From Bacteroidales bacterium (GTDB lineage Bacteria > Bacteroidota > Bacteroidia > Bacteroidales > UBA7960): a stretch of DNA of 6,615 nt. Positions within the stretch are counted from its first letter, which is position 1. Every line of letters starts with the position of its first letter. The stretch spans positions 1-6,615 of the forward strand of contig SLPR01000473.1 of the NCBI GenBank assembly GCA_007131895.1. The letters run 5' to 3'. Positions 6,615-6,615 of the stretch are shown here, piece after piece. The translations under genes and the position numbers were made by a program. The notes under the pieces are model-generated. The model saw only the letters and a program-made list of their open reading frames with translations, did no database searches and was not told the origin of the DNA.

Positions 6615-6615
6615 A

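Overview
This window comes from a Bacteroidota genome, most likely a Bacteroidales- or Marinilabiliales-like lineage. It carries a PorP/SprF-type protein next to the T9SS/gliding lipoprotein GldJ, and gldJ lies directly before murF, an order also known in Flavobacteria. Three genes are preceded by the Bacteroidota -7 promoter element TAnnTTTG, and no start codon has a good Shine-Dalgarno sequence. The exact family cannot be told from this sequence.

Layout, left to right. (1) 2-316 +: C-terminal end of a PorP/SprF outer-membrane protein, cut by the window edge. (2) 351-1835 +: gldJ, with a -7 element at the end of the previous gene and a strong intrinsic terminator at 1862-1893. (3) 2036-3364 +: murF, the last cytoplasmic ligase of UDP-MurNAc-pentapeptide synthesis. 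(4) 3490-4416 +: an exported TPR-repeat protein of unknown role with its own -7 element. (5) A 15-bp perfect hairpin terminator with nine T at 4471-4517, then a -7 element. (6) 4599-6332 +: a full-length phosphohexomutase (phosphoglucomutase/phosphomannomutase type). (7) 6333-6615: a short region with a possible 27-codon membrane peptide overlapping the mutase stop, then the C-terminal end of a minus-strand gene running off the right edge (6614-6519).

The genes share an envelope theme. PorP/SprF and GldJ belong to type IX secretion and gliding, MurF builds peptidoglycan precursor, the TPR protein is probably periplasmic or membrane-anchored, and the mutase supplies hexose-1-phosphates for glycans. 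The terminators and promoters suggest several short transcription units rather than one operon.

I see no convincing undescribed multi-gene system. The most unusual observations are the extreme arginine-over-lysine bias of GldJ (54 R, 4 K), its formylglycine-generating-enzyme fold without the catalytic cysteines, and the possible CTG-start mini-ORF at the end of the mutase gene. There are no tRNA or rRNA genes, CRISPR arrays or mobile elements that I can support.
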